DNA of 56,566 nt from Natrinema altunense (GCF_000731985.1 NZ_JNCS01000016.1:1-56566), one strand, 5' to 3'; numbered from the stretch's first letter, positions 7,722 through 16,604 are shown. The notes: generated by a model not told the origin, from the sequence alone. Program-made: numbers and translations.

Positions 7722-9113
7722 TCAGTAGAAGTAGTCGTCCGCCGAGAGCTGGACGTAGTCGCCGTCGCGATAGTTGAACTTCCGGCGCTTGTACGCCGCC
7801 ATGATCTTCGCCGCGCCGAGGCCGGCGGAGTACGTTTTGTTCACGAGACCGTCGCTCGAGCCGGTGCCCTGCATGTCGTTGATGGTGTCGAACACCCGAT
7901 CCCAGTCGTCGGGCCCGTAGTCGGCGACGATATCGGCGAAGGCGACGTTGCGCAGGATCTCGTCGCCGATCGCGCGTTTCCAGACGTCGTTGTAGTTCGC
8001 GATGGAATCCGTCGCGGCGAGCCGTCCGGCGATCTTGCCGGTACGGACGGCGACGTGATAGCCGCCCTCGTGGAAGGCGGACGTGGTACCCATCGCGCCG
8101 CCGGCGACGGCGATGTTCGCGCCGACGGGGGACTCGATCGGTCGCGTCGAGGAGATCGGATAGGTTTCGGTCCCCTTCGACTTGCCGCGGTCCTCGACGC
8201 GCGGGATGTCCTCCTCGATGTCGTACTCGTCGCCGAACTCCTGCTCCAGGAGGCGGCTGATGTACTCCGCGCCCGAGGGAATCCCCTCGTCGTCGGGCCG
8301 CAGGAGCTTGTAGGATCCGGGGTCCTCGACGTCTTCGAGGCGCATGCCGATGGGCATCGTCAGCCCGACGCGGGCGACGGTGCCGTCGTTCGGGAAGATC
8401 CACGGATACGCGGTCTCGCCGGGCATGTGTCCCCACCAGAACAGCAGTCGATCCTCGAACTCCTCGAACAGTTCGGGCGGGAACTCCCGGTACTCCTGAT
8501 AGGCGATGTGGTTGGCCTCCGGCGGCGAGAGGTGATCGGAGACGCTCCGGCCGGGGGCCGTGAACTGATCGAGCGCGTCGAGCGTGATCCGTCGCTGAGG
8601 GCCGTCCGCGAGGACGACGTACTGGGCCTCGAGTTGCTCCCCGTTCGAGAGCGTCAGGGTGTGGGTCGGCCCCTTCGGACTCGCGGCCCGCAGGTCGGTC
8701 TCGAGGTCAGAGACGCCGGTTCCGACGCGCAGGTCCGCGCCCGCGTCGACGGCGCGGTCGTAGAGCCAGTCGTCCATACGCGCGCGGTGGAAGGTATACC
8801 CGAAGTTCGGATAGCTGGCCGGCATCCCGGTCGACGTCAGTTCGACGTCGCTGTTCGGACCGACGAACTCGGTCGCCTCGAGTTCCCGGTGGATGACCTC
8901 GTCGGGGATGTCCCGGTAGTCGAAGCCCATGATGTCGATCCAGTAGTCGAGCATGCCGGCGGCGTCGGTCGAATCCGGCCCCGGTCCCTCGCGGTCCTCC
9001 CGCGGGACCCCCTGCTCGAAGAGGACCGTCTTTGCGCCGTGAGCGGCGGCCCGTTCGGCCGCTGACGCACCAGCGGGGCCTCCGCCGACGATCGCGACGT
9101 CTACGCGTTCCAT
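7722..9113 (-). CDS. geranylgeranyl reductase family flavoprotein
   Basis: 463-residue FAD-dependent oxidoreductase. The N-terminal dinucleotide-binding motif is VAIVGGGPAGASAAERAA, followed by an E-rich substrate-binding middle and a second FAD motif near 330 (NIAVAGGAMGTTSAFHEGG). This layout matches archaeal geranylgeranyl reductases, which saturate the isoprenoid chains of archaeal lipids or of quinones. Which substrate is used here cannot be read from the sequence; several paralogues usually coexist in one genome. The ATG is about 29 nt from TTTTTATAA (minus strand, 9138-9146), giving a nearly leaderless mRNA. It is monocistronic, with coxC downstream on the same strand after a 147-bp gap. 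Confidence 0.82.
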   Translation of the reverse strand: MERVDVAIVGGGPAGASAAERAAAHGAKTVLFEQGVPREDREGPGPDSTDAAGMLDYWIDIMGFDYRDIPDEVIHRELEATEFVGPNSDVELTSTGMPASYPNFGYTFHRARMDDWLYDRAVDAGADLRVGTGVSDLETDLRAASPKGPTHTLTLSNGEQLEAQYVVLADGPQRRITLDALDQFTAPGRSVSDHLSPPEANHIAYQEYREFPPELFEEFEDRLLFWWGHMPGETAYPWIFPNDGTVARVGLTMPIGMRLEDVEDPGSYKLLRPDDEGIPSGAEYISRLLEQEFGDEYDIEEDIPRVEDRGKSKGTETYPISSTRPIESPVGANIAVAGGAMGTTSAFHEGGYHVAVRTGKIAGRLAATDSIANYNDVWKRAIGDEILRNVAFADIVADYGPDDWDRVFDTINDMQGTGSSDGLVNKTYSAGLGAAKIMAAYKRRKFNYRDGDYVQLSADDYFY

Positions 9114-9316
9114 ACGCCGTTTGGACTCATTGGGTCATTATAAAAACTGCGAGGTGTATTTTCGGCGCTCGGCGTCACGGTCCGGATCGGTAACTGCGGT
9201 GGAGCGCCCCTCCCTGTGTCGCGGTGAGCGATGCTCGACCGAAACGGACCGTGGCCTCCGAAAACGGCTCAGGGCGACGGCCGATGACAGCGGTAGCGAG
9301 GCGAAAGCCCACCCGT

Positions 9317-9661
9317 TCACAGCGGTGCGCCGACCAACACGAGTTTCGCGCGTTCGTCGCTCCGGTTGTGGATCTGCCTGGTTTCCGTCGCGTCGAGTCG
9401 AATCGCCTCGTCAGCCTCGAGCGTCACGGTTTCGTCGGCGTCGCTCAGTTCGATGTCGATCGTCCCCGCGACGACGTAGTACACCTCCTCTTGGCCGGAG
9501 TCGGTCTCGTCGTGTTCCATGCCCTTCCCGTCCGGCTCGAGTTCGAGGACCGAGATGCCCAGTTCCTCGGTGCCGAGACCGTCCTTGAGAAACCACATGC
9601 CGCCCCACTCCTCGTCGATGACTGATTCCGGGTCGGTCTTGGCGACGGTATCGTAGCCCAT
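9317..9661 (-). CDS. small cupin-domain protein
   Basis: 114-residue single cupin barrel. Motif 1 is degenerate: residues around HDETDSGQEEVYYVVAGTI keep one His, the GQEE and the G that ends the motif. Motif 2 (IRLDATETRQIHNRSDE) keeps one His. The metal site therefore has at most two His, so it may be a binding or isomerase-like protein rather than a dioxygenase. A TATA-like TTTAAG on the minus strand (about 9684-9690) sits 27 nt from the ATG, indicating a leaderless transcript. Haloarchaea carry many such cupins; substrate unknown. It is flanked by divergent or separate promoters and forms no evident operon. Confidence 0.75.
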   Translation of the reverse strand: MGYDTVAKTDPESVIDEEWGGMWFLKDGLGTEELGISVLELEPDGKGMEHDETDSGQEEVYYVVAGTIDIELSDADETVTLEADEAIRLDATETRQIHNRSDERAKLVLVGAPL

Positions 9662-9779
9662 GATCGGTACTTCGCGTTTCGAAACTTAAATCGACGGGAC
9701 GACGACTCCTCCTCCATCGCTCGACGGCGGAAGCACGATCCCCGTGCGTTTTTGTTCCGACACGAACAGCAAACGAACG

Positions 9780-10187
9780 ATGTACGATCTGGTCCACCGC
9801 TATGCCCCTGCGAGCCCCGTGGGCCGAACCCTCGTCGCGATCATCGCCTCGGTGATCGGGGTTCCGACGCTGGTGCTCGGACTCCTCGGATTGGCCGACA
9901 ACGCCGCTGCGGGACTTCTGTTCCTTCTGATGGGCGTTGTAACCCTGACCGTCGCCGGCCAGTTGACGCGCGGCGTCGTTCGACAGGCCGCCTCCGCCGG
10001 TCCCGAGGCGAGTCCACACGAGACCGGGACGCCGGACGAGTCCGACGAACGCCCGGTCGAAACCCTGCGGCGACGGTACGCAGCGGGTGAAATCAGCGAC
10101 GACGAGTTCGAACGCCGACTCGACCGACTGCTCGAGACCGAACGGCAATCGCGATCGGCGGACGAGAGGGAACGCCTGGTCGAGTGA
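9780..10187 (+). CDS. SHOCT-domain membrane protein
   Basis: 135 residues. Two hydrophobic helices (about 15-37 and 41-62) are followed by an acidic linker and a C-terminal SHOCT motif, ETLRRRYAAGEISDDEFERRLDRLLETE (about 92-119). The SHOCT module is a short helix-turn-helix oligomerisation element common in haloarchaeal membrane proteins of unknown function. The ATG at 9780 is preferred to the GTG at 9744; TTTTTGTTC at about 9748-9756 fits a TATA box 28 nt upstream, so the mRNA is leaderless. It diverges from the cupin gene. Confidence 0.8.
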   Translation: MYDLVHRYAPASPVGRTLVAIIASVIGVPTLVLGLLGLADNAAAGLLFLLMGVVTLTVAGQLTRGVVRQAASAGPEASPHETGTPDESDERPVETLRRRYAAGEISDDEFERRLDRLLETERQSRSADERERLVE

Positions 10188-10271
10188 CTCGACCCGCCGG
10201 CCCGCCTCGAGACGCCACCGGGACCGCGCCACGACAACTGCTAAACCGCGGCGGCACACAGTGGGACGTAT

Positions 10272-11123
10272 ATGCGATCGACGGCAGGGAACGCACAACT
10301 GGCGTTGCTCCTCGAGGTTGCGGCGACGCCCAAACCGGGGAACGTCGACCGCCATCGGGACCTTGCGGACCTGCGGTTCGCCCACTTCATGGCCGGCGCG
10401 GTAGGGGCCCGTGAGGGGCTCGAGATGGCAGCCGACGGCGCGGCGGTCGGGCCGGCGTTCGAGCGGGCCGTCGAGAAGATGGCCGCTCAAGAGGGGGGAA
10501 ACACGCAGTTCGGCGCGCTTCTGTTGCTCGTCCCGTTAGTGCGGGCCGCCCGCGAGGATCTCTCACGGCCCGTCGCCGAGTCCGTCGCTCGGGGGACGAC
10601 CGTCGACGACGCGGCGTCGTTCTACCGCGCGTTCGAGCACGTCGACGTCGCCGTCGGCGACCCGCCCGACGACATGGCGGCCCTCGACGTGCGCCGCGGC
10701 GCGGACGCGGTCCCAGCCGTCGAAGCCCGCGGGGTGACGCTCTTCGACGTGATGGACCGGAGCGTTCCCGGCGACGACGTCGCTCGCGAGTGGGTCCGCG
10801 GGTTCGACCGTTCGTTCGCGGCGGCCGAGCGACTCGCCGCGGCCGACGGCCCGATATCGAACCGGACCGCGGCCGTCTTCCTCTCGCTGCTCGCCGAGCG
10901 ACCCGATACGCTCGTCGCGACGCGCCACGACGAGGCGACTGCACGGGCGGTGACCGACCGCGCCGCGACCCTACATGACGCGGACGCCCTCGAGACGGAC
11001 CCCGAAGCTGTCGACTCCTTCGCCGACGATCTCGTCGATCGCGGGATCAACCCGGGAACGACGGCCGACGTTACCGCAGCCGGGCTGTTCATCGCGCTCG
11101 AGCGCGGGGCGGTCGACGTATGA
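10272..11123 (+). CDS. CitG-like triphosphoribosyl-dephospho-CoA synthase family protein
   Basis: 283 residues with the family signatures ATPKPGNVDRHRD (about 18-30) and QEGGNTQFGALLLL (about 74-88), plus a C-terminal RGINPGTTADVTAAGLF helix. Bacterial CitG/MdcB make the prosthetic-group precursor of citrate or malonate lyase from dephospho-CoA and ATP. Archaea lack those lyases, so the archaeal relatives likely act on a different nucleotide or cofactor. Family members also occur in tetrahydromethanopterin gene islands of methylotrophs and methanogens. The stop overlaps the next start by 4 bp (ATGA), so it is translationally coupled to the DUF447 gene. Exact reaction unknown. Confidence 0.8.
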   Translation: MRSTAGNAQLALLLEVAATPKPGNVDRHRDLADLRFAHFMAGAVGAREGLEMAADGAAVGPAFERAVEKMAAQEGGNTQFGALLLLVPLVRAAREDLSRPVAESVARGTTVDDAASFYRAFEHVDVAVGDPPDDMAALDVRRGADAVPAVEARGVTLFDVMDRSVPGDDVAREWVRGFDRSFAAAERLAAADGPISNRTAAVFLSLLAERPDTLVATRHDEATARAVTDRAATLHDADALETDPEAVDSFADDLVDRGINPGTTADVTAAGLFIALERGAVDV

Positions 11124-11749
11124 CCGACGAGCGAGAGGCCGCGACCGACGACACAGTGACCGGGCGCGAGGACGACCGGGCGGACCTCGCGGAGTGGCCC
11201 GTCGAACTCTCGGGTGTCACCGAGTCGATCGTGACCACGCTGGGACCCAACGGGCTGTGGAACGCCGCTGCGCTCGGCCTCCACGCTGGTGACCCCGTCA
11301 CCGCCCGAACGTGGGGCAACACCCGCACCCGCCGGAACTTCCACCGGCAGGGGACGGGCTACGTTCAGTTCGTCGACGACCCCGTCGACTTCGCAGAGGC
11401 CGCTCTGTCGATCGTCGAGCGCGAGGAACCGGTTCTGGCGTCCGCGACCGCCTGGGTGCGCGTCGCCGTCGACCGGATCGAGAGCGGTCGCGAGGGCGAC
11501 ACTGACTGGGAGGACTGGGCGCTTCGCCCGCTCGAGGCAACGACCGAGCGGGAAACCGTGCCTACGATCGATCGCGGGTTCGGAGCCGTCGTCGAGGCGA
11601 CCGTCGCCGCGTCGCGACTGTCCGTCTCCGGCTACGACGAGACCGAACTTCGGGACCGCCTCGCGTACTGTGCGTCGGTCGTCGACCGCGCCGGCGGGCC
11701 ACGCGAACGCGAGGCCATCGAGCGCGTCCGCGAGCGGTCGTCGTGGTAA
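11120..11749 (+). CDS. DUF447 family flavin-binding-like protein
   Basis: 209 residues. The core LSGVTESIVTTLGPNGLWNAAALGLHAGDPVTARTWGNTRTRRNF (about 31-75) matches DUF447, whose split-barrel fold resembles FMN-binding proteins. An acidic 25-residue N-terminal extension precedes it, and a helical C-terminal half ends YCASVVDRAGGPREREAIERVRERS. It shares an ATGA overlap with the CitG-like gene, so the two are made together. In methanogens and C1-using bacteria DUF447 genes recur near methanopterin-related genes; haloarchaea do not run that pathway, so the pair's job here is open. Confidence 0.78.
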   Translation: MTDEREAATDDTVTGREDDRADLAEWPVELSGVTESIVTTLGPNGLWNAAALGLHAGDPVTARTWGNTRTRRNFHRQGTGYVQFVDDPVDFAEAALSIVEREEPVLASATAWVRVAVDRIESGREGDTDWEDWALRPLEATTERETVPTIDRGFGAVVEATVAASRLSVSGYDETELRDRLAYCASVVDRAGGPREREAIERVRERSSW

Positions 11750-11800
11750 CCGACACGACGGGCCGACGAATCGATTTCTCGAAGCGGCAAAGAGAAAGGG

Positions 11801-11808
11801 ATTAAGAG
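11801..11808 (+). promoter_or_regulatory. rps17e TATA box
   Basis: ATTAAGAG centres 27 nt before the rps17e ATG at 11831, predicting a leaderless ribosomal-protein mRNA. Confidence 0.5.
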
Positions 11809-11830
11809 CCTCTAGACGGAACCACCCTAC

Positions 11831-12022
11831 ATGGCAATCAAACCGGCCTACGTCAAGAAGACCGGGAACCTCCTCCTGGAACGGTACCCGGAGGCGTTCA
11901 CGACCGATTTCGAGCAGAACAAAGAGAGCGTCACGAAGCTCACGAACGTCGAGTCCAAGGGCGTCCGCAACCGCATCGCGGGCTACGTAACGCGAAAGAA
12001 AGGCGCAGAAGTTCCCGCGTAA
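11831..12022 (+). CDS. rps17e: 30S ribosomal protein S17e
   Basis: Archaeal/eukaryotic small-subunit ribosomal protein of 63 residues, the usual archaeal length. The sequence shows the family pattern: AIKPAYVKKTGNLLLERYPEAFTTDFEQNKESV, then NVESKGVRNRIAGYVTRKK. It is a three-helix RNA-binding protein of the 30S head. Unusually for this window it is lysine-rich at both ends. The gene is monocistronic with its own TATA box and follows the CitG/DUF447 pair by 81 bp. Confidence 0.97.
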   Translation: MAIKPAYVKKTGNLLLERYPEAFTTDFEQNKESVTKLTNVESKGVRNRIAGYVTRKKGAEVPA

Positions 12023-12167
12023 GTCGATCTTTTCACCTCGAGCGAGTTACCCCGACGCCGAGCAACCACCCGGAGTCGATCGGCCGATTCGAGAGCCGGG
12101 GCTTCGCCGATAGAGCGGAGCGCTTCCCGGTCGAGAGCGCGGAGAACAGTCCGACTCGATACCCGCC

Positions 12168-12425
12168 TTACTGGTCGAAACCGGGTTCCATGTAGACCGC
12201 GGCGACGAACGCGACGGTCGCGATCCCGAATCCGAACAGGAGCCCGATCATGCCGGTCAGAATGCTCAGTTCCAGGCCGAGTACCGGGAGCATCCCGCCG
12301 TTGTAGCCCGTCCACGCGAAGGCGACGCCCAGCAGTGCCGCGACGGCCGCGATGGCCGCCGCGCCGATACTAAAGCGGGTGTCCAACAGTCCTCGGTCGC
12401 TGGTGTTCGCGGTCGAACTCGTCAT
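12168..12425 (-). CDS. small two- or three-helix membrane protein
   Basis: 85 residues starting at the ATG at 12425 (MTSSTANTSDRG), preceded by GAGAGGTGGT, a good Shine-Dalgarno. Hydrophobic segments span about 18-40 (IGAAAIAAVAALLGVAFAW) and 46-80 (LGLELSILTGMIGLLFGFGIATVAFVAAVYM). An upstream-extended frame to 12554 exists but its composition is unlike a protein. No family recognised. It diverges from asd with 221 bp between them. Confidence 0.65.
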   Translation of the reverse strand: MTSSTANTSDRGLLDTRFSIGAAAIAAVAALLGVAFAWTGYNGGMLPVLGLELSILTGMIGLLFGFGIATVAFVAAVYMEPGFDQ

Positions 12426-12646
12426 CGGGACCACCTCTCGTCGGCGGCCTCGAGTCGATCCTGTCGATAATGCATCGGTCGAAAACTGGCGCTCCCGTTT
12501 CTTAATATCTTCTATCCGTTCACAGCGCTCGCGACGGCCGGCTACCGGTCGCACGCGGACCCGACGCCGGCCGCGTGATTCCGATCATTGACACGCGCTA
12601 CCGTAAACCCAAACGGTTTTGCGGACACGACTCGGAGTGGCGGAAA

Positions 12647-13681
12647 ATGGCAGTACGAGTAGGCGTACTCGGTGCAACCGGTGCTGTTGGACAGCGACTC
12701 ATTCAATTACTCGATCCCCACCCGGACTTCGAGATCGCGGCGCTCACCGCCAGCGAGGCAAGCGCCGGTAAGACGTATCGACAGGCCGCGAAGTGGCGCG
12801 TCGACAGCCCGATTCCCGACGCCGTCGCCGACATGACCGTGACGGCGACCGATCCCGACGCGGTCCCGGACGACGTCGACATGCTGTTCTCGTCGCTCCC
12901 CTCGAGCATCGGCGCGGACGTCGAACCCGGCTTCTGTGAGGCGGGGTACGTCGTCTCGTCGAACTCCTCGAACGGCCGTATGGACGACGACATCCCGCTC
13001 GTAATTCCGGAGGTCAACCCCGACCACCTCGACCTGCTCGCGGTCCAGCGCGACGAGCGCGGCTGGGACGGCGCGATGGTCAAGAACCCCAACTGCTCGA
13101 CGATCACCTTCGTTCCCACGCTCGCGGCGCTCACGGAGTACGGCCTCGAGAAGGTTCACGTCTCGACGCTCCAGGCTGTTTCCGGCGCGGGCTACGACGG
13201 CGTGAGTTCGATGGAGATCATCGACAACGCCGTCCCCTACATCGGCGGCGAGGAGGACAAACTCGAGACCGAGTCGCGGAAACTGCTCGGCGAGTTCGAC
13301 GGGGCCGAACTGACTCACAACGGCATGGACGTGGCGGCCTCCTGTAACCGCATCCCGACCATCGACGGCCACCTCGAGAACGTCTGGGTCGAGACCGAGG
13401 AGGACCTGACCGCGGACGCGGCCGCCGAGGCCATGCGGGAGTACCCGTCGCTCGATCTCCGCTCCTCGCCCGAGCCGCTCATCCACGTCTTCGAGGACCC
13501 CGATCGTCCCCAGCCCCGGATGGACCGTACCCTCGGCGACGGGATGGCCATCGCCGCCGGCGGCCTCCAAGAGTCGCCCTTCGGCCTGCAGTACAACTGT
13601 CTGGCCCACAACACCATCCGCGGTGCCGCCGGTGCGAGCGTGCTCAACGGCGAACTGCTGCTCGAGAACGGATACATCTAA
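12647..13681 (+). CDS. asd: aspartate-semialdehyde dehydrogenase
   Basis: Converts aspartyl-phosphate to aspartate semialdehyde with NADPH, the branch point to Lys, Thr and Met. The 344-residue protein has the Rossmann motif GVLGATGAVGQRLIQLL at the N-terminus, the SLPSSIGADVEPGF region, and the nucleophile C150 in NPNCSTITFVP. The SGAGYDGVSSMEI loop and the TIDGHLENVW and HNTIRGAAGASVLNGELL blocks complete the archaeal-type family. The ATG at 12647 is used because the Rossmann strand starts right after it; the longer frame from 12575 is out of family. It appears monocistronic. Confidence 0.95.
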   Translation: MAVRVGVLGATGAVGQRLIQLLDPHPDFEIAALTASEASAGKTYRQAAKWRVDSPIPDAVADMTVTATDPDAVPDDVDMLFSSLPSSIGADVEPGFCEAGYVVSSNSSNGRMDDDIPLVIPEVNPDHLDLLAVQRDERGWDGAMVKNPNCSTITFVPTLAALTEYGLEKVHVSTLQAVSGAGYDGVSSMEIIDNAVPYIGGEEDKLETESRKLLGEFDGAELTHNGMDVAASCNRIPTIDGHLENVWVETEEDLTADAAAEAMREYPSLDLRSSPEPLIHVFEDPDRPQPRMDRTLGDGMAIAAGGLQESPFGLQYNCLAHNTIRGAAGASVLNGELLLENGYI

Positions 13682-13874
13682 CCGCGCGAGCCGTCCCGCG
13701 GTCGACGGACGGTCGGCGTCGCCGTTCGACCGCCGCGATTTTCGCCAGCTTTCGAACCGCGCTCCCGTCGCAGTGCTGTCTCGAGGCCCGCCGCTCGGCC
13801 GTGCTGTGACGGGGCTCCGGTGATGGCGATACTATAAGACCCAGCGCCACGTAACGCGAGAGCGTACGCCCCGC

Positions 13875-14519
13875 ATGGTCCTAATCGTCGAGTTCGAAAT
13901 CGCGACGCCGATCCTCCGGCAGACGGTCGACGATGTCGCGAAGATCGACGTCGAAGAGATCTACCAGTCCGAAACGGGGGCGACGAAACTCATCTGCTGG
14001 GTCCACGGCGACGACCTCGGGCATCTCGAGACGGCGCTGACCGCCGACGATACCGTACGGACCGCCTCGCTGCTCGAGGAGCAAGACGACCGTCGTCTCT
14101 ACAGCATCACGCTCTCCGAACACGGCGAGGCACACCTGACGTATCCCACGGCGGCGGAGTACGATATCGGCTACCACGAGATCACGGTCACGACGGATAC
14201 GAAGATTCGGGCCCGCGTTCCCACGCGAGCGTCGCTGTTCGCGTACCGCGACGTCTGTCGGGAGAAGGGCATCCCGTTTCGGATTCAGCGGATCTTTCGG
14301 GAATCGGACCCCTCCGGCGATCGGTACGGGATCACCGACAGGCAGCAAGAGGCGCTGCAGGTCGCCCTCGAGGAGGGCTATTTCGACGTGCCGCGGGAGA
14401 CGACGTTGTCGGCGATCGCCGCGAAACTCGATATCTCGGACCAAGCCCTGTCCGCGCGCCTTCGACGGGGACAGGCCAATCTGCTCCGCAACACGATGGG
14501 TGAACGGGCCCCCATTTAA
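13875..14519 (+). CDS. HTH-10 (bacterio-opsin activator-like) regulator
   Basis: 214 residues. The first 150 form the mixed alpha/beta N-terminal domain typical of haloarchaeal Bat-like regulators (VLIVEFEIATPIL at the start). The C-terminal HTH-10 block is ITDRQQEALQVALEEGYFDVPRETTLSAIAAKLDISDQALSARLRRGQANLL (about 154-205). Proteins of this type are DNA-binding, mostly with unknown targets. A TATA-like ACTATAAGA (13830-13838) lies about 40 nt upstream. A HalOD1 gene follows in the same direction after 53 bp, perhaps in one operon. Confidence 0.88.
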   Translation: MVLIVEFEIATPILRQTVDDVAKIDVEEIYQSETGATKLICWVHGDDLGHLETALTADDTVRTASLLEEQDDRRLYSITLSEHGEAHLTYPTAAEYDIGYHEITVTTDTKIRARVPTRASLFAYRDVCREKGIPFRIQRIFRESDPSGDRYGITDRQQEALQVALEEGYFDVPRETTLSAIAAKLDISDQALSARLRRGQANLLRNTMGERAPI

Positions 14520-14572
14520 CGGGTTGGCCATTCAATCGTGTTCGCTTCCCGTCTCCGACCGGTACACGGAGT

Positions 14573-14881
14573 ATGGAAACCGAACCGTCGACCGTCGACT
14601 CTCGCCCGCACGACGGGGACAGGACGTATCAGTTCGAACCGGAGACCCCACTCAGCGAAACGGTCATCGCCGCGGTCGCGGCGGAAACGGGGTTCGACGA
14701 ACTCGAAATCGCCGACGAGTTCGGACCGCTCTACGACGCGGTCGATCCGACCGCGTTGGATTCGCTGTTTCGGTCGACGCCGCGGACGGAACGGTCCGTC
14801 GGGTCCATCACGTTCGCGTACGCTACCTACCGAATCACCGTCGACCAGACGGGGCAGGTGCTGCTCGAGGACCGGGACTAA
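14573..14881 (+). CDS. HalOD1 output-domain protein
   Basis: 102 residues, a single HalOD1 domain. The pattern is LSETVIAAVAAETGFDELEIADEFGPLYDAVDPTALDSLF, then SITFAYATYRITVDQTGQVLL. In longer haloarchaeal proteins this domain follows sensory or receiver domains; the free-standing version is abundant and of unknown function. It lies behind an HTH-10 regulator and is a distant paralogue of the gene at 39908-40132. Confidence 0.85.
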   Translation: METEPSTVDSRPHDGDRTYQFEPETPLSETVIAAVAAETGFDELEIADEFGPLYDAVDPTALDSLFRSTPRTERSVGSITFAYATYRITVDQTGQVLLEDRD

Positions 14882-14973
14882 TCGTTCGTCGAACGAGCGA
14901 GCGGACCCGTCCCCCCAGAACCGTCGGAAGCGACTGCCCGATCGACGAGCGAAGGGCGGCGGTACGTCGCCGA

Positions 14974-15405
14974 TCAGTCGTCGGTTCGTGGCAACGCGAC
15001 CACTGGTACCGACGCCTCCGTCACTAACCGTCGCGCCACGTCGCCGGTGAGTAGTTCCACGAACCGGCTCCCCCCGCGGGGCTCGAAGACGACGGCGTCG
15101 ACGTCGCGCTCGGTTGCCGCCTCGAAGATCGTCTCGACCACGTCGGTTCCGAAGAGGATCGCCGTCTCGACCGTACCGGCTCGCTCCTCGAGTGGCCCTC
15201 GAGCGCGCTCGAAGATCGTCCGCGCGTACTCCTCGCGCTGTTCGACCGAGGCTTTGTCGGGCGCACCCCCCGCTTTCTCGATCACGTTGACGACGATCAC
15301 CCGACTCGACGGGGAAAGGTGCGGTGTGAGCGCCGCCGCGGTCCGCTCCCCGTCTTCGGGGTCGGCCGCGGGAACGAGCACCGTCCCGTCGAACGTCAGC
15401 GACAC
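14974..15405 (-). CDS. universal stress protein (UspA family)
   Basis: 143 residues with the USP alpha/beta fold: TVLVPAADPEDGERTAAAL at the start, VIVVNVIEKAGG as strand 2, and a C-terminal half DVDAVVFEPRGGSRFVELLTGDVARRLVTEASVPVVALP. The ATP-binding signature (G-x2-G-x9-G-S/T) is degenerate: the loop reads PRGGSRFVELLTGDVA, so ATP binding is uncertain. Haloarchaea carry dozens of single-domain USPs. It is convergent with the HalOD1 gene. Confidence 0.85.
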   Translation of the reverse strand: MSLTFDGTVLVPAADPEDGERTAAALTPHLSPSSRVIVVNVIEKAGGAPDKASVEQREEYARTIFERARGPLEERAGTVETAILFGTDVVETIFEAATERDVDAVVFEPRGGSRFVELLTGDVARRLVTEASVPVVALPRTDD

Positions 15406-15500
15406 GGGACACCCCCCTCGTTCTCCGCTTGCGCGGCGGATTTCGTACGAACGGCGGCGACTGCTGTGATCTTCATACGTGTGGTTCGTCGCAGGGGATC

Positions 15501-15507
15501 AAAAAAA
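15501..15507 (-). terminator. T-tract downstream of the 2-hydroxyacid dehydrogenase
   Basis: Seven A's on the plus strand read as a T7 run on the minus strand, 55 bases past the dehydrogenase stop. Archaeal RNA polymerase terminates on such T-rich tracts without needing a hairpin. Confidence 0.5.
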
Positions 15508-15562
15508 GTCGGTCGACGGCTCGAGCGGCGACCGTCCAGGATCGTCCGCGGCCGCAGTTCCG

Positions 15563-16534
15563 TCAGGGGAGGACTACGTTTTCGAGAGCCGCGTCGGGTC
15601 CGGACTCGTCGAACCGACGGCGGTTTTCCGCGACGATGTCGGCCAGTCGATCGTAGTACTCCGGCGTGTGGCCCGCGTTGTGTGGTGTGATCTGAACGTT
15701 TTCGAAGGTCCACAGCGGGTGCTCCTCGGGCAGCGGTTCGGGATCGGTCACGTCCAGTGATGCGCCCCGAATCCGGTTCGAGCGCAGCGCTGCGACGAGC
15801 GCGTCGGTTTCGACGACCGGCCCGCGGGCGATGTTGACGAGCACCGACTCGGGCTTCATCGTGATGAACGCCTCGCGGTCGAGCAGACCGCGCGTCGTTT
15901 CCGTGAGCGGACAGGCGAGGACGAGGTAATCCGTCCGTGCGAGCGCGTCGTCGAACGCCGCGTCCTCGAAGCCGATCACCTCGTCCGTCGGCCCGCCCTT
16001 CTCCGGGGTATAGCGCACGCCGATCGTGTCGACGCCGAACGGCTCGAGGCGCGTACAGACCGACTGCCCGATCGCGCCGAGGCCGACGACCGTCACCGTC
16101 GATCCCTGCAGTTCCGTGGCCTTGTAGTGGCGCCACTCGCGGCGGCGCTGGCGGCGCTCGCCGACGTGGAACCGCCGGGTGAAGTGGAGGATCGCACCCA
16201 CGACGTGCTCGCCGATGTTCGGTCCGTGAACCCCCGAGGCGTTCGTCACCGTGACGCCCCGATCCTCGAGTTCCGCGAGCGGCAGGTGGCCGGTCCCCGC
16301 GTACGCACACGCGAAGACGTCGAGGGAGTCGGCGGCCGCGAGTAGTTCCTCCTCGAGCGTCATCCCGGTGACGAAGCGTGCGTTTTCGATCGCCTCGCGC
16401 TCTTCGGCCGGCGTTCTCGCCAGGTCGACGGTGTGATCCGGCAGCCGATCGCGGATCGCGTCGGCGTACTGTTCGATCGGCGTTCCGTGGGTGCCCGTTC
16501 GCAGGACGAGCACGTCCGGCGCATCGTCGCTCAT
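15563..16534 (-). CDS. D-2-hydroxyacid dehydrogenase
   Basis: NAD(P)-dependent oxidoreductase of the 2-hydroxyacid family, 323 residues from the ATG at 16534. The nucleotide-binding loop is TVTVVGLGAIGQSVCTRL. The catalytic triad is visible as R in NIARGPVVETDAL, E in DVTDPEPLPEEHPLWTF and H in ITPHNAGHTPEYYDR. Substrates of haloarchaeal members include 2-ketoacids; this one is probably a broad 2-oxoacid/2-hydroxyacid enzyme. An upstream in-frame extension to 16702 is discarded because it reads through unconserved Arg/Ser-rich sequence. Next gene upstream on the strand starts 70 bp away. Confidence 0.88.
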   Translation of the reverse strand: MSDDAPDVLVLRTGTHGTPIEQYADAIRDRLPDHTVDLARTPAEEREAIENARFVTGMTLEEELLAAADSLDVFACAYAGTGHLPLAELEDRGVTVTNASGVHGPNIGEHVVGAILHFTRRFHVGERRQRRREWRHYKATELQGSTVTVVGLGAIGQSVCTRLEPFGVDTIGVRYTPEKGGPTDEVIGFEDAAFDDALARTDYLVLACPLTETTRGLLDREAFITMKPESVLVNIARGPVVETDALVAALRSNRIRGASLDVTDPEPLPEEHPLWTFENVQITPHNAGHTPEYYDRLADIVAENRRRFDESGPDAALENVVLP

Positions 16535-16604
16535 GTCACAGTCCTCGAGCGATGCCGGCAAAAGCGTTCGTCTCGCGGCACCGCCGTCCCGGTCTCGCCG
16601 GCCG

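Noticed and set aside
7434-9065. Long plus-strand open frame (543 codons) over the geranylgeranyl reductase
   Set aside because: It is the reverse complement shadow of a well-supported flavoprotein; no motifs.
15396-16310. Reverse-strand frame overlapping the D-2-hydroxyacid dehydrogenase
   Set aside because: Alternative frame of the same strand, Arg-rich with no motifs; the overlapping frame holds the Rossmann and catalytic residues.
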